A stretch of DNA of 64,000 nt from Clostridia bacterium. GTDB taxonomy: Bacteria; Bacillota; Clostridia; Lachnospirales; Lachnospiraceae. A program made the translations under genes and the position numbers. The notes beneath the pieces are model-generated. The model made no database searches and was not told the DNA's origin. It worked only from the letters and a program-made list of their open reading frames with translations. Positions 8,961-16,965 of the stretch are shown piece after piece. The stretch spans positions 496,001 through 560,000 of the forward strand of contig CAJTAT010000001.1 in NCBI GenBank assembly GCA_910574475.1. The letters run 5' to 3'. Within the stretch, counting starts at the first letter, position 1. Each line of letters begins with the position of its first letter.

Positions 8961-9758
8961 TTAAAGCACCTCCTCATCTGCTAACTGGTCGTTTGTGTCT
9001 ATCTTCGCCCCACTTACACCAGAAGTCCGGTAGTAAAAGAGCGCAATCACGCAGGCTACAATCGTAATGGAAATGGTATCCATGCCCAGCACAGAACAAC
9101 AGAGAAAGCCTAGCAGAAAGAATAGAATGAAGGATTGATTTCTCACAGTCTGAGACAGCAATACGGCAATACCTACCGCCGGGAGCAGTCCTCCCAGTGA
9201 CATCAGACCCGTAATCAACCATGCAGGCAACATATCCAAAAAGTTCTGAATATACTGAGCCCCAAAATAGACAGCCAAAAAGGCGGGAATTCCTCTTGTA
9301 AAGAGTTGGAGCAGTTGTGGATAGATTAAAAATGATCGGGTGACTCCCTTGATGTCTCCCTTTTCAATGGCACGATCCGACATAGCCGAAAATACAGAAT
9401 TGATCGACATAGTAAATGTCAGTACAAAGGTGCCCAGGACGCCTATGGTAGCAGCTAATGCCACTGCAAGACTTGTGTCAATTTTAGAGTAAAGGGCCAC
9501 CGCGATAACTGGGTAGGAGATAAATCCCAGCTCAGCAGGAAAGGAGCCTCCTGGCGTCACCAATGCCAGATAAGCTGCCTGAATCGCAACTCCCATAAGA
9601 ATACCAGATGTTACATCCCCAAAAATAATTCCACAGATAAACCCGCCAATCAATGGCCGTGAGAGTATATACCAGCCTCCCGTAAAGCCATAGAAGGGTG
9701 TACACACGGAACCAAGAACACAGAATAAAGCTACCAATAAAGATTGCAATACTAACAT
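8961..9758 (-). CDS. PTS mannose-family enzyme IIC
   Basis: This is a 265-residue membrane permease of the mannose/sorbose PTS class. It begins with a hydrophobic helix and carries the family motifs PLIGGFICGIIFGD and GGSFPAELGF. Several further helices run to an acidic tail. Together with IID it forms the sugar channel. Length is normal. The ribosome site AGGAGAAAGG precedes ATG 9758. It lies between the IIB and IID genes in the same transcript. Confidence 0.92.
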   Translation of the reverse strand: MLVLQSLLVALFCVLGSVCTPFYGFTGGWYILSRPLIGGFICGIIFGDVTSGILMGVAIQAAYLALVTPGGSFPAELGFISYPVIAVALYSKIDTSLAVALAATIGVLGTFVLTFTMSINSVFSAMSDRAIEKGDIKGVTRSFLIYPQLLQLFTRGIPAFLAVYFGAQYIQNFLDMLPAWLITGLMSLGGLLPAVGIAVLLSQTVRNQSFILFFLLGFLCCSVLGMDTISITIVACVIALFYYRTSGVSGAKIDTNDQLADEEVL

Positions 9759-9792
9759 ACCTTTCTCCTCCTTCGTTTTTTATTACATATCC

Positions 9793-10287
9793 CTATGTCT
9801 TATCTATCTTCTTCACTGCATCATCCCACCATAATTTCTTCGCTGCAGGTACAATCTGCAGATAAATACGATAGCCGCGCAGTGCAATTTCATGATAGGC
9901 ACTCACCTCCTCCCCAGTCAGAGCAATGGTGGGAACTACAACAGTTGCTCCCGGCCTTCCCCCGCTTGCCGGTCCCACATTAATCTCCCCTTCCAGTACA
10001 CCGCCACTGTTTAAATAGTCCTTAAGTGTAAGTACTGTGCGAAATATTACAAAATAGTTTTTTGCTGACCCAATAGCTTCAGGAATCTTTACCTTAGCTT
10101 TTTCTACTGAAAATACAAACACACGAATTCCACTTGGCACTGTATTGCGATAGATATTTATCATCTGCTGGTTCTGTGCCAGTTTATCATCCACAATGAG
10201 AATTCCTTCACAGGGAACTTGTGCCAGCCAGCACGCCATAGTCTGTCCGTGAATAACACGATCGTCAACCCGAACTAAAGTTACCAT
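9793..10287 (-). CDS. PTS mannose-family enzyme IIB
   Basis: This is a 164-residue cytosolic IIB domain. The phosphorylation site is the His of RVDDRVIHGQ near the N-terminus, and the protein ends with the family-typical stretch including the NVGPASGG loop. It transfers phosphate from IIA to the incoming sugar. ATG 10287 was chosen over an in-frame ATG at 10320 because AGGAGGTG lies directly upstream and the protein then begins at the family's usual position. Confidence 0.92.
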   Translation of the reverse strand: MVTLVRVDDRVIHGQTMACWLAQVPCEGILIVDDKLAQNQQMINIYRNTVPSGIRVFVFSVEKAKVKIPEAIGSAKNYFVIFRTVLTLKDYLNSGGVLEGEINVGPASGGRPGATVVVPTIALTGEEVSAYHEIALRGYRIYLQIVPAAKKLWWDDAVKKIDKT

Positions 10288-10342
10288 ACGTAAAACACCT
10301 CCTATTACAAGTCCTGCCACACTTCTTCCAGTGTCCCTAATT

Positions 10343-10847
10343 CTACTCTAAATTTGCATGGCACTGCCAGAGTTTTTCTTTTTCTTGTCCCCGGCGCTCC
10401 ACAAGCATCAGCGATATGATATCTCCCAGAAGGAATACGCTCTGTTCAAAGAGACTCGTCATAGGCTGCACAGACTGAACCGCATCACTGGGTATACTAT
10501 TTTTCGCCACAGGGATTTTCACCATAAAATCTCTATATTTTGCCACTTCCCCATGTTCCGAGGAGCAGATATGTCCAATCACTGCCCCCAGAGACTTTGC
10601 CTTTTTTGCAATGGCAACCGGCACGACGGTGTTGCCGCTTCCTGAAGCTACAATCAAGAGATCTCCCGGGCGCAGAGCAGGTTCATTCAATGCTCCTACA
10701 TCAATCATTGGAATCCCCAAATGGTTAAAACGCTTGATCCAGGCCTCCATAGCAATCATAACCCTGTCTGGGATCCACCTGTTCCAGTGCATTTTTACAC
10801 TCCGTGACCACCCTTGCCTGGGTCTCAGAATACTCATAGTTCTTCAA
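10343..10847 (-). pseudogene. SIS-domain sugar-phosphate isomerase (6-phospho-3-hexuloisomerase-like), deleted and frameshifted
   Basis: Two reading frames together make an SIS isomerase. From TTG 10847 (AAAGGGGG upstream, inside the end of the previous gene) one frame gives an MKNYEYSETQ opening and then VVTECKNALEQVDPRQ. The second frame then gives MEAWIKRFNHLGIP, ASGSGNT and the rest of a 6-phospho-3-hexuloisomerase-like domain to TAG/TAA at 10343. The two join near 10761-10768, where the usual 20-30 residue link with the first sugar-phosphate loop is absent and the frame changes. A shorter reading from ATG 10837 exists but has an unrelated N-terminus. The intact enzyme would isomerise a hexulose phosphate. 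Decay or assembly loss are both possible. Confidence 0.75.
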
Positions 10848-11922
10848 TGTTATATACCCCCTTTATCGCCTCCACAATAGCGACTATATTTGCTGTGGGA
10901 GTATCTGCTTGTATTGTATGGGAACCGGCAAGGATATAACCGCCGTCCTTCCCCAGTTCTGTAACCAGGCGCTCCACCTCGCTGCGCACCTGTTCCGCTG
11001 TTCCATAGGGCAATAGCTGTTGAATATCAATTGCCCCGTGAAGGCAAATTCTGTCTCCGAATTCCTTTTTAATGCGGTATGGATCCATATTGGCTGCCTG
11101 AGGCTGGATGGGATTGAGAATATCCACACCAATTTCAATCAAATCTTCTATGATACGATAAATAGAACCACAGGAATGATAGCGGACAAGAGCGCCGTAG
11201 CTGTGAGCCATTTCGCAGAAATGCTGCATCCGAGGCTTTAAGTACCTTCTCCACATCTGAGGAGAAATCATAAGATCCCGCTGTGTCGCCACATCATCGT
11301 TATACTCTACAAAAGTATAGTATCCTCCTCCGGCTATCAGGCTCTTTTCAATATCGTTGGTTGTAAAAGTAAAAATTTTATCCAACAACTCATCTGCCAA
11401 TTCTTCATTCAACACCAGATCTTCCAGAAACTGTTCCGTGCCGCGCATAAACATGGCTGTCTGAAAGCATCCCCGGGACCGGCACCACAAAGCTTTGTCC
11501 GGCCGGGCGGCCAATCCTTCTGGAATCCCCGAGTAATCCCACGAATCGGTGGAAGGCCAGGGAAACTCGGAAAGCTCTTCTACTGTCTCCACATGCTCCA
11601 GCGGCGGCATGATACCGGCCGGCTCCAGATAGGTCTGATTTTTAAGCTTCATCATGCGAAAAGGCACCTGGTAAATGTCAAAATACATATCGTCTTCTAC
11701 ACGTACCGTAGGATCCGCATATTTGATTGGGGATGCCGGATGAGGATAGGTTGGGCGAACCGTATAGACATCCTGTCCAAGCCAGTCCCAAAATTCTTCA
11801 TGCTCCATCTTCAAATCCCGTTTTAACCTGGCTTCCAATTCTGGAGCAAAGCGCAAGTCAATGGGGATTCGATCCGGTGGGTTATGAGACACAGCCGCTA
11901 AAAAGCGCTCCTTAGAATTCAT
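10834..11922 (-). CDS. UroD/MtaA-family protein (methyltransferase-like), copy 1
   Basis: This 362-residue protein belongs to the uroporphyrinogen decarboxylase superfamily (COG0407 type). It carries HSCGSIYRII and a later NPIQPQAANMDP segment. The His-x-Cys pair is the zinc site of the MtaA/MtbA/CmuA methyl-corrinoid methyltransferases rather than of haem UroD. ATG 11922 follows AGGAGGGGG. The gene overlaps the upstream epimerase by 11 bases and the downstream SIS gene start. No corrinoid protein lies nearby. A role in handling a methylated or otherwise modified sugar taken up by the neighbouring PTS is inference only; no haem pathway genes are nearby. Confidence 0.82.
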   Translation of the reverse strand: MNSKERFLAAVSHNPPDRIPIDLRFAPELEARLKRDLKMEHEEFWDWLGQDVYTVRPTYPHPASPIKYADPTVRVEDDMYFDIYQVPFRMMKLKNQTYLEPAGIMPPLEHVETVEELSEFPWPSTDSWDYSGIPEGLAARPDKALWCRSRGCFQTAMFMRGTEQFLEDLVLNEELADELLDKIFTFTTNDIEKSLIAGGGYYTFVEYNDDVATQRDLMISPQMWRRYLKPRMQHFCEMAHSYGALVRYHSCGSIYRIIEDLIEIGVDILNPIQPQAANMDPYRIKKEFGDRICLHGAIDIQQLLPYGTAEQVRSEVERLVTELGKDGGYILAGSHTIQADTPTANIVAIVEAIKGVYNIEEL

Positions 11923-12613
11923 AATCCCCCTCCTTTTCCTGAGAGTGAAAAATCTTTTGGATTTCACTCATATTTTCTTCACATGATCCTCTATTGGAAA
12001 ATAAACTCTTAGTCCCGGCCACAAAAGTGGTGGCGCCAGCCTTCACCAGGTCTGGAAGTAGCTCAAAGCTCACATGTCCGTCCACCGTAATATCCTTTTC
12101 TGTGCCTATTTTATTGCGGATATCCCGAAGCTTTTTCATCCCGTATGGTACTACTGTCTCATTAGGGACAGAAGCAAAGCCTGGGTTGATCATCATGTGT
12201 AGCACATAGTCACAGCGGTCTTTAAGATAATCCAGAACATCCAGGGAAGTCCCCGGGCTGATGGCCAGGCCAGCCTCCACACCTGCACTTTGTATCTCTG
12301 CCAGTATCCGATCTGGATGCACACAGCTTTCACTGTGGATAGCGATACGCTGTGCGCCTATGTCCAATAGCTCATCCAGGAAAAACCGACAATCTTCTAC
12401 CATTACATGAGCATCAAAAGGAAGTTGGGTCTTTTTTCTAAGCTGTCGGATGACGTCCAAACCAATAGGCATACTGGGACTAAAGTAGCCGTCTACCAGA
12501 TCAATATGTAACATTTCCACACCAAGAGCCTCCACCTTCCTTACTGTATTTTCCAAATTACAGAGATCCATACAGATTAAAGAAGGGGTTAAACGTAATT
12601 TCGTTTTCTTCAT
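11912..12613 (-). CDS. ribulose-phosphate/allulose-6-phosphate 3-epimerase family
   Basis: This is a 233-residue TIM-barrel epimerase. Metal ligands are all visible in HIDLVDG, DAHVMVED and the late VDG. The segment MMINPGFA replaces the common MSVNPGFGGQ, and VDGH replaces VDGG. These differences point to a sugar-phosphate other than ribulose-5-phosphate, such as allulose-6-phosphate; that is inference. ATG 12613 follows TAGGAGGTGAGC. The gene lies between two UroD-like genes in a PTS operon and so probably converts the imported phosphorylated sugar towards fructose-6-phosphate. Confidence 0.85.
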   Translation of the reverse strand: MKKTKLRLTPSLICMDLCNLENTVRKVEALGVEMLHIDLVDGYFSPSMPIGLDVIRQLRKKTQLPFDAHVMVEDCRFFLDELLDIGAQRIAIHSESCVHPDRILAEIQSAGVEAGLAISPGTSLDVLDYLKDRCDYVLHMMINPGFASVPNETVVPYGMKKLRDIRNKIGTEKDITVDGHVSFELLPDLVKAGATTFVAGTKSLFSNRGSCEENMSEIQKIFHSQEKEGDYEF

Positions 12614-12672
12614 GCTCACCTCCTAATAAGAAGTTCTGCTTCAGCCCTGTCAGCACACGGGCCGTCGCTGAT

Positions 12673-13779
12673 TTATAGCTCCGTGGCAGCCTGGTACATA
12701 GCGATAATGTTTTCCGGCGGCACATCTCGCATAATATGGTTTGCCGGCGCCACAATGTATCCGCCCTTGTGATAGAGAGTCGCTACCTTTTCTTTTACCT
12801 CTTTCCTGGTGTCCTCTACACTGCCCCGTAGTGCTCGCTGGGTATCGATGCATCCGTGAAAGACCAGGGAATCCCCGTAGGTCTCTTTAAGAATTTTGGG
12901 ATCCATGCCTGCTGCTCCAGGTTGAATGGGGTTGAGAATTTCCACACCTGTATCAATGATATCTGGTAAAAAGCTTGCGATCCCACCACAGCAATGGAGA
13001 AAAATCTTTGCGTCCGGGGCCTTCTCATGTATGAACTGGTTCAGCCGGGTGCGGGCGGGTTTAAAGAATTCCTGAAACAGCTCTCTGGAAAACATAGGCC
13101 CTGTCTGGCTGCCATAGTCGTCACAAGTCTCCACAATCTGTACATAGGGACCCACGCGGTCCAAAAAGGCCCCATAAATATCTAGTTCACACTGCAAAAT
13201 CTTATCTACAAGCCTGTGGGCGAACTCTGGTTCTTCCAGCATGTCAATAAAAAACGATTCCATTCCCCTGAGCTGGTGGGCAATATCGAACAATCCCCAG
13301 CAGGGCATCCGGGCTACCAGCGCATAAGAAGAATTCTCATATAATCGCTTCGCTGTCTCTTCCAGCCCATCCATACAGAAATAATCTTCTGCTTTCGGCC
13401 AGGGATATGTATCCAGCGCCTCCAGATCCGCCTCTTTTAAAGGCGTCTCGCAAGGGGAACAAAAGTCCCCATTCCACACATGGCGGACTCCCCAGAGATT
13501 TACAAAATGCATCTGATCCCCGGACTCTTCCTTTCTGGGACGGCCCGGAAGCATAATACGCCGAAAATCAATTCCCAGACGATTAAGGATCCGCTCATCA
13601 TAGTAGGTAGATGTGGAATGTCTTCGAAACGGTGCAATATCCTCTTTGATTCCAAAGTAACGTTTCAAACGAAAATAGGCTTCATCCGTCAAACTGCAGG
13701 CTGCTCCACCCAGATCAATGGGAACCCTGTCAGCCTCCTGATGGTGTAAAACACGCACTACTCGTTCTCTTGCATCCAT
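12673..13779 (-). CDS. UroD/MtaA-family protein (methyltransferase-like), copy 2
   Basis: This 368-residue UroD-superfamily protein is the first gene of the operon. It shows HCCGGIASFLPDIID, followed by NPIQPGAAGMDP, matching copy 1 in arrangement but with Cys at the second position as well. The N-terminus RVPIDLGGAACSLT is typical of the COG0407 group. ATG 13779 follows GGGAGGG. The two copies differ clearly, so they are old paralogues and may form a heteromer. The substrate is unknown. Confidence 0.82.
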   Translation of the reverse strand: MDARERVVRVLHHQEADRVPIDLGGAACSLTDEAYFRLKRYFGIKEDIAPFRRHSTSTYYDERILNRLGIDFRRIMLPGRPRKEESGDQMHFVNLWGVRHVWNGDFCSPCETPLKEADLEALDTYPWPKAEDYFCMDGLEETAKRLYENSSYALVARMPCWGLFDIAHQLRGMESFFIDMLEEPEFAHRLVDKILQCELDIYGAFLDRVGPYVQIVETCDDYGSQTGPMFSRELFQEFFKPARTRLNQFIHEKAPDAKIFLHCCGGIASFLPDIIDTGVEILNPIQPGAAGMDPKILKETYGDSLVFHGCIDTQRALRGSVEDTRKEVKEKVATLYHKGGYIVAPANHIMRDVPPENIIAMYQAATEL

Positions 13780-13796
13780 GTAATCCCTCCCGACAA

Positions 13797-13874
13797 TTGT
13801 ATTCGCAATTTGTTTTCCAACTAATTTGATGATAACATATTGTATTCCCAATTATAATACTTTATTTCGCAATT
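13797..13874. promoter_or_regulatory. three phased operator-like repeats between deoR-type gene and PTS operon
   Basis: TTGTATTCGCAATT (13797-13810) and TTGTATTCCCAATT (13840-13853) are near-identical, and TTTATTTCGCAATT (13861-13874) matches at 11 of 14 positions. The first is part of an AATTG-N6-CAATT inverted repeat. Starts are 43 and 21 bp apart, close to four and two helical turns. They surround the predicted minus-strand promoter, as expected for repression by the divergent DeoR protein. Confidence 0.6.
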
Positions 13875-13882
13875 TTTTTCAA
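13854..13882 (-). promoter_or_regulatory. promoter of the UroD-PTS operon
   Basis: On the minus strand TTGAAA (13877-13882) and TATTAT (13854-13859) are separated by 17 bp. The promoter lies about 75 bp before the first UroD-like gene. The third operator-like repeat fills the spacer and the second lies just after the -10, so repression by occlusion is plausible. Confidence 0.5.
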
Positions 13883-13934
13883 AATATTATGGAACTCAAA
13901 CCATTTTTACCAATTTCACAGCTTCTGCAAATCA

Positions 13935-13963
13935 TTGACATCTCTTCACAAAGGTTGTAAAAT
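13935..13963 (+). promoter_or_regulatory. promoter of the deoR-type regulator
   Basis: A consensus TTGACA (13935-13940) and TAAAAT (13958-13963) are 17 bp apart on the plus strand, about 70 bp before the regulator's start codon. It is divergent from the PTS operon promoter. Confidence 0.7.
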
Positions 13964-14031
13964 AAAACAAATCAAACATTAAATATTGGGAAAGCAATTG
14001 AAATCACAAAAATTGGAGGGTCAAAGACAAG

Positions 14032-14799
14032 ATGATAAAACTTACCACCCAAGAACGGCGAAATAAAATTTTAGGAATGATCGTAGAAAATGGCTCTGTA
14101 AAAAATGCAGATCTGGTTTCTTTGTTCCAAGTATCTGCAGAAACCATTCGAAAAGATATGACTTTCCTGGAACAACAAGGATTGATACGCAAGCTGCATG
14201 GAAAAGCCCAAATCCTTCCCAACTACATCGATGCGCCAATTGAATTAAGAGTCAGCCACCAGCACGAGCAAAAATATCAGATTGCCGAGGCTGCATTAGA
14301 ATATATTGAAAATAATTCTGTCATCTATCTGGACAGTGGCAGTACTGTACAGGAAATTGCTAAGTTGTTGATTCAGAGGGAAAATGTGCTCGTCATTACC
14401 CATTCTCTCACAGTAGCCAATGTAGTAATGCGTCAGCGCAACTCCGTCTATATTACTGGCGGTTTTGTGGACGCCAATACTCAGATCACCAACGGTCCCT
14501 GTACCATTGACTCCCTTCAGCAGTTCCGTCCTGCCATTGCTTTTATGGGCACTAACGGCATCCGCTATCACAACGGACCCACCACTCTGAATTTCAATGA
14601 CATTGAAATGAAAAATGCAGTTCTGGACGCCAGCGCAAAAAAATGCATTGTCTGCGACAGCAGCAAATTTTCCCAGGGTGCCATTGCCCAATATGCCAGT
14701 TGGTCCCGTTTTGACTTAATGATCACAGACGCTCCCCTGCCTGAGGAACTGGCAAACCGAATTACTGGTCTTGAGATTCGCATTGCCGGAAACTCCTGA
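14032..14799 (+). CDS. DeoR-family transcriptional regulator
   Basis: This 255-residue protein has an N-terminal winged HTH (ERRNKILGMIVENG through the recognition part VSAETIRKDM, about residues 5-55) and a C-terminal DeoR sensor domain starting at YLDSGSTVQEIAK. Members bind phosphorylated sugars and usually repress the adjacent catabolic operon. It is divergent from the UroD-PTS operon with three phased operator-like repeats between them, so that operon is its likely target. The ribosome site GGAGGG lies a little upstream of ATG 14032. Confidence 0.9.
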   Translation: MIKLTTQERRNKILGMIVENGSVKNADLVSLFQVSAETIRKDMTFLEQQGLIRKLHGKAQILPNYIDAPIELRVSHQHEQKYQIAEAALEYIENNSVIYLDSGSTVQEIAKLLIQRENVLVITHSLTVANVVMRQRNSVYITGGFVDANTQITNGPCTIDSLQQFRPAIAFMGTNGIRYHNGPTTLNFNDIEMKNAVLDASAKKCIVCDSSKFSQGAIAQYASWSRFDLMITDAPLPEELANRITGLEIRIAGNS

Positions 14800-14820
14800 G
14801 ACAGGGTTCCCTGTCAGGAG
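14793..14820. terminator. hairpin covering both convergent stop codons
   Basis: CTCCT-GA-GACAGGG (14793-14806) pairs with CCCTGTC-AGGAG (14809-14820) around a TT loop. The stem contains the stop codons of both the DeoR gene (14797-14799) and the convergent acetyltransferase gene (14814-14816). No long T-run follows, so it may act as a modest bidirectional terminator or RNA-end stabiliser. Confidence 0.5.
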
Positions 14821-15278
14821 AGAGAGTTCTCCATATTGCGATCCTTTATCATCTGATCGTACTCCAGGAAGGTAAAGCCAAGCCTTTCATAGAGGCGAAC
14901 TGCGTCTTTATTAGCTCTGGATACCTCCAGACGAAAACGCCGAACCTCTGGATGCTGTTCTATAATTTTCTCAAAGAACATGGTCCCGTAACCTTTTCCT
15001 CTGGCCTCTTCTTTCAGATAAAGTTCTTCAAACATGAGACAACGCCCGCCCACTTCACAGGCATAGTAAATGGTGGTATAGGCAAAGCCGATAATAGTAT
15101 CTTCCTCCATCAGCACATACCCCTGGAGGACCGAATCTGGACCTACCGCATCCTTAAAGGTCTGTTCCAGCACCATAGCCTCCACAGGATGGCAGACTGC
15201 GTCGCTGTGGTAAAATGCCTGTACCATGGGAAATACCTCTCCCCGCATTTCTTCTGTCATTTTCTCTATATGAAACAT
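14814..15278 (-). CDS. GNAT-family N-acetyltransferase
   Basis: This is a 154-residue acetyltransferase. The central ELYLKEEARGKGYGTMFFE holds the Q/RxxGxG/A acetyl-CoA loop (ARGKGYG), and RLYERLGF is the usual C-terminal helix-turn. The substrate cannot be read from sequence. ATG 15278 lies 8 bases after AAGGAG; a GTG just before it is possible. It is 15 bases downstream of potC and may be the last gene of that operon. Confidence 0.88.
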   Translation of the reverse strand: MFHIEKMTEEMRGEVFPMVQAFYHSDAVCHPVEAMVLEQTFKDAVGPDSVLQGYVLMEEDTIIGFAYTTIYYACEVGGRCLMFEELYLKEEARGKGYGTMFFEKIIEQHPEVRRFRLEVSRANKDAVRLYERLGFTFLEYDQMIKDRNMENSLS

Positions 15279-15293
15279 CACAAACGCTCCTTT

Positions 15294-16094
15294 TTACATT
15301 CTCTTTTCCAGGCGTCCCTGAATCAGAGTAGAAGTCAGCAAAATCACAATGGTCCCAAAAATCATCAGGGTAGATAAAGCGTTCACGTCAGGAGAGACGC
15401 CTTTGCGAACCATTCCCAGAATCTTCAGGGGCAGTGTAGTACTCTCCGGCCCTGCGGTAAAAAAGCTCACTACCACGTCGTCCAAAGACATCGTCAAGGC
15501 CAGCATCCCCCCAGAAATCACACCAGGAGAAATCATGGGCAACGTCACCCGCATAAATGTGCGAAACTCATTGGCGCCCAGATCCCGGGCCGCCTCCTCA
15601 ATGGATTTGTCAAAGCCGGCCAGTCTTGCTCGCACAGTAATCACCACAAAAGGCATGGAAAACGTCACATGAGCAATAATCAATGTCACCATACTCATAC
15701 TCACATGAATAGAAGTAAAGAAAATCAGCAGAGCAATGGCAAATACCAGCTCTGGAATCACAATAGGAATATAGAGAGAACTGCTGATAAGGTTCTTAAG
15801 TTTAAACTCAAATTTGTACAATCCCAGTGCGCAGAGTGTTCCGATGATCACAGAGAATACGGTACTCACTGCTGCCACAATCACCGTATTCCCAAAAGAT
15901 TGCATTAGCTGCCTGTTCTCAAACATTTTCCAGTACCATTCAAAAGTAAATCCCTCAAACGTAATGTTTATCTTAGATGTATTAAAGGAAAATGCAATCA
16001 CTACAAAAATTGGAAGATATAAAAACAGGTAGACCAGACACGCATAAAACATACTGTACGGCTTGAATTCTCTCACTTTTCTTCGCTTTTTCAT
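15294..16094 (-). CDS. potC: polyamine ABC transporter permease PotC
   Basis: This is a 266-residue permease with six membrane helices. The EAA loop reads EEAARDLGANEFRTFMRVTLP, with the conserved G at the expected place, so it contacts the ATPase. It belongs to the PotC/YdcV spermidine-putrescine permease group. It follows potB by 16 bases. Substrate specificity as polyamine is from family resemblance and operon content. Confidence 0.9.
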   Translation of the reverse strand: MKKRRKVREFKPYSMFYACLVYLFLYLPIFVVIAFSFNTSKINITFEGFTFEWYWKMFENRQLMQSFGNTVIVAAVSTVFSVIIGTLCALGLYKFEFKLKNLISSSLYIPIVIPELVFAIALLIFFTSIHVSMSMVTLIIAHVTFSMPFVVITVRARLAGFDKSIEEAARDLGANEFRTFMRVTLPMISPGVISGGMLALTMSLDDVVVSFFTAGPESTTLPLKILGMVRKGVSPDVNALSTLMIFGTIVILLTSTLIQGRLEKRM

Positions 16095-16110
16095 TTCCCT
16101 GTCTCCCCTC

Positions 16111-16965
16111 TTATGCCATATCTTCCAGGCTGCCTACTCTTGTGTAAAGTTTCATTAAAATCAAAGTAATTACAATCAATACAATGGACAAAACAGCGCC
16201 CAGAGGCCAGTTTCTTGCTGACAGGAACTGATTTTTAATCAGATTGCCAATATACATGGTCTTGGCCCCGCCCATCATATCTGAGATAAAGAAAAAGCCC
16301 AGAGACGGGATAAATGTCTGAATGGAACCTGCAAAAATACCCGGCATGGTAAGAGGTAAAACCACCCGCATAAAGACATGTTTCCGGGAAGCTCCCAGAT
16401 CGCTGGCCGCCTCTAAGAGGGATTTATCCAGCTTTTCAATGGAGGTATGCAAAGGCAATACTGTAAAGGGCAAGAGTGCATAGACCATGCCCAAAAGCAC
16501 CGCTCCGTCTGTATAAAGCATTTCCAAAGGCTCACGAATCAAACCTATATTTTGCAGGAAATGGTTTATAATTCCCTCGGTACGAAGCAACGTGTTCCAA
16601 CCATAAGTACGAATGAGAGAATTGGTCCAGAAGGGCAACATCAGCAAAAGGACCAGGAAAGGTTTCCACCTTTTAGGGGCATTTGCAATAATATAAGCAA
16701 AAGGATATCCTACCAAAAGGCAGATCACTGTAGTCTCCAGGGACAGCCAGAGGGAATCAAGAAACACTTTGGCATATTCACTCTGGAACAAACTGATATA
16801 ATTGGAAATGGTTGGCGCAAAATCCACGCCTCCGTAGGCGTTCTTTGTCAAAAAGCTGATCCCAATCACATAAATCAGGGGTATCATCAAAAAGGCTCCC
16901 AGCCACAGAACTGTCGGCCCCACTGTCACCAGAGCGGTCAGCCTTTTCTTAAAAGATTTGATCAT
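16111..16965 (-). CDS. potB: polyamine ABC transporter permease PotB
   Basis: This 284-residue permease has six predicted helices and the EAA loop EAASDLGASRKHVFMRVVLP. It matches the PotB group. Its start lies inside the last codons of potA (17-base overlap), which indicates translational coupling. It forms the channel with PotC. Confidence 0.9.
   Translation of the reverse strand: MIKSFKKRLTALVTVGPTVLWLGAFLMIPLIYVIGISFLTKNAYGGVDFAPTISNYISLFQSEYAKVFLDSLWLSLETTVICLLVGYPFAYIIANAPKRWKPFLVLLLMLPFWTNSLIRTYGWNTLLRTEGIINHFLQNIGLIREPLEMLYTDGAVLLGMVYALLPFTVLPLHTSIEKLDKSLLEAASDLGASRKHVFMRVVLPLTMPGIFAGSIQTFIPSLGFFFISDMMGGAKTMYIGNLIKNQFLSARNWPLGAVLSIVLIVITLILMKLYTRVGSLEDMA

Noticed and set aside
10358..10645. 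Plus-strand frames opposite the SIS gene
   Set aside because: No ribosome site or family likeness; the minus strand carries clear SIS motifs.
15669..15908. Plus-strand short frames in the pot operon
   Set aside because: They are antisense to well-supported transporter genes and lack ribosome sites.
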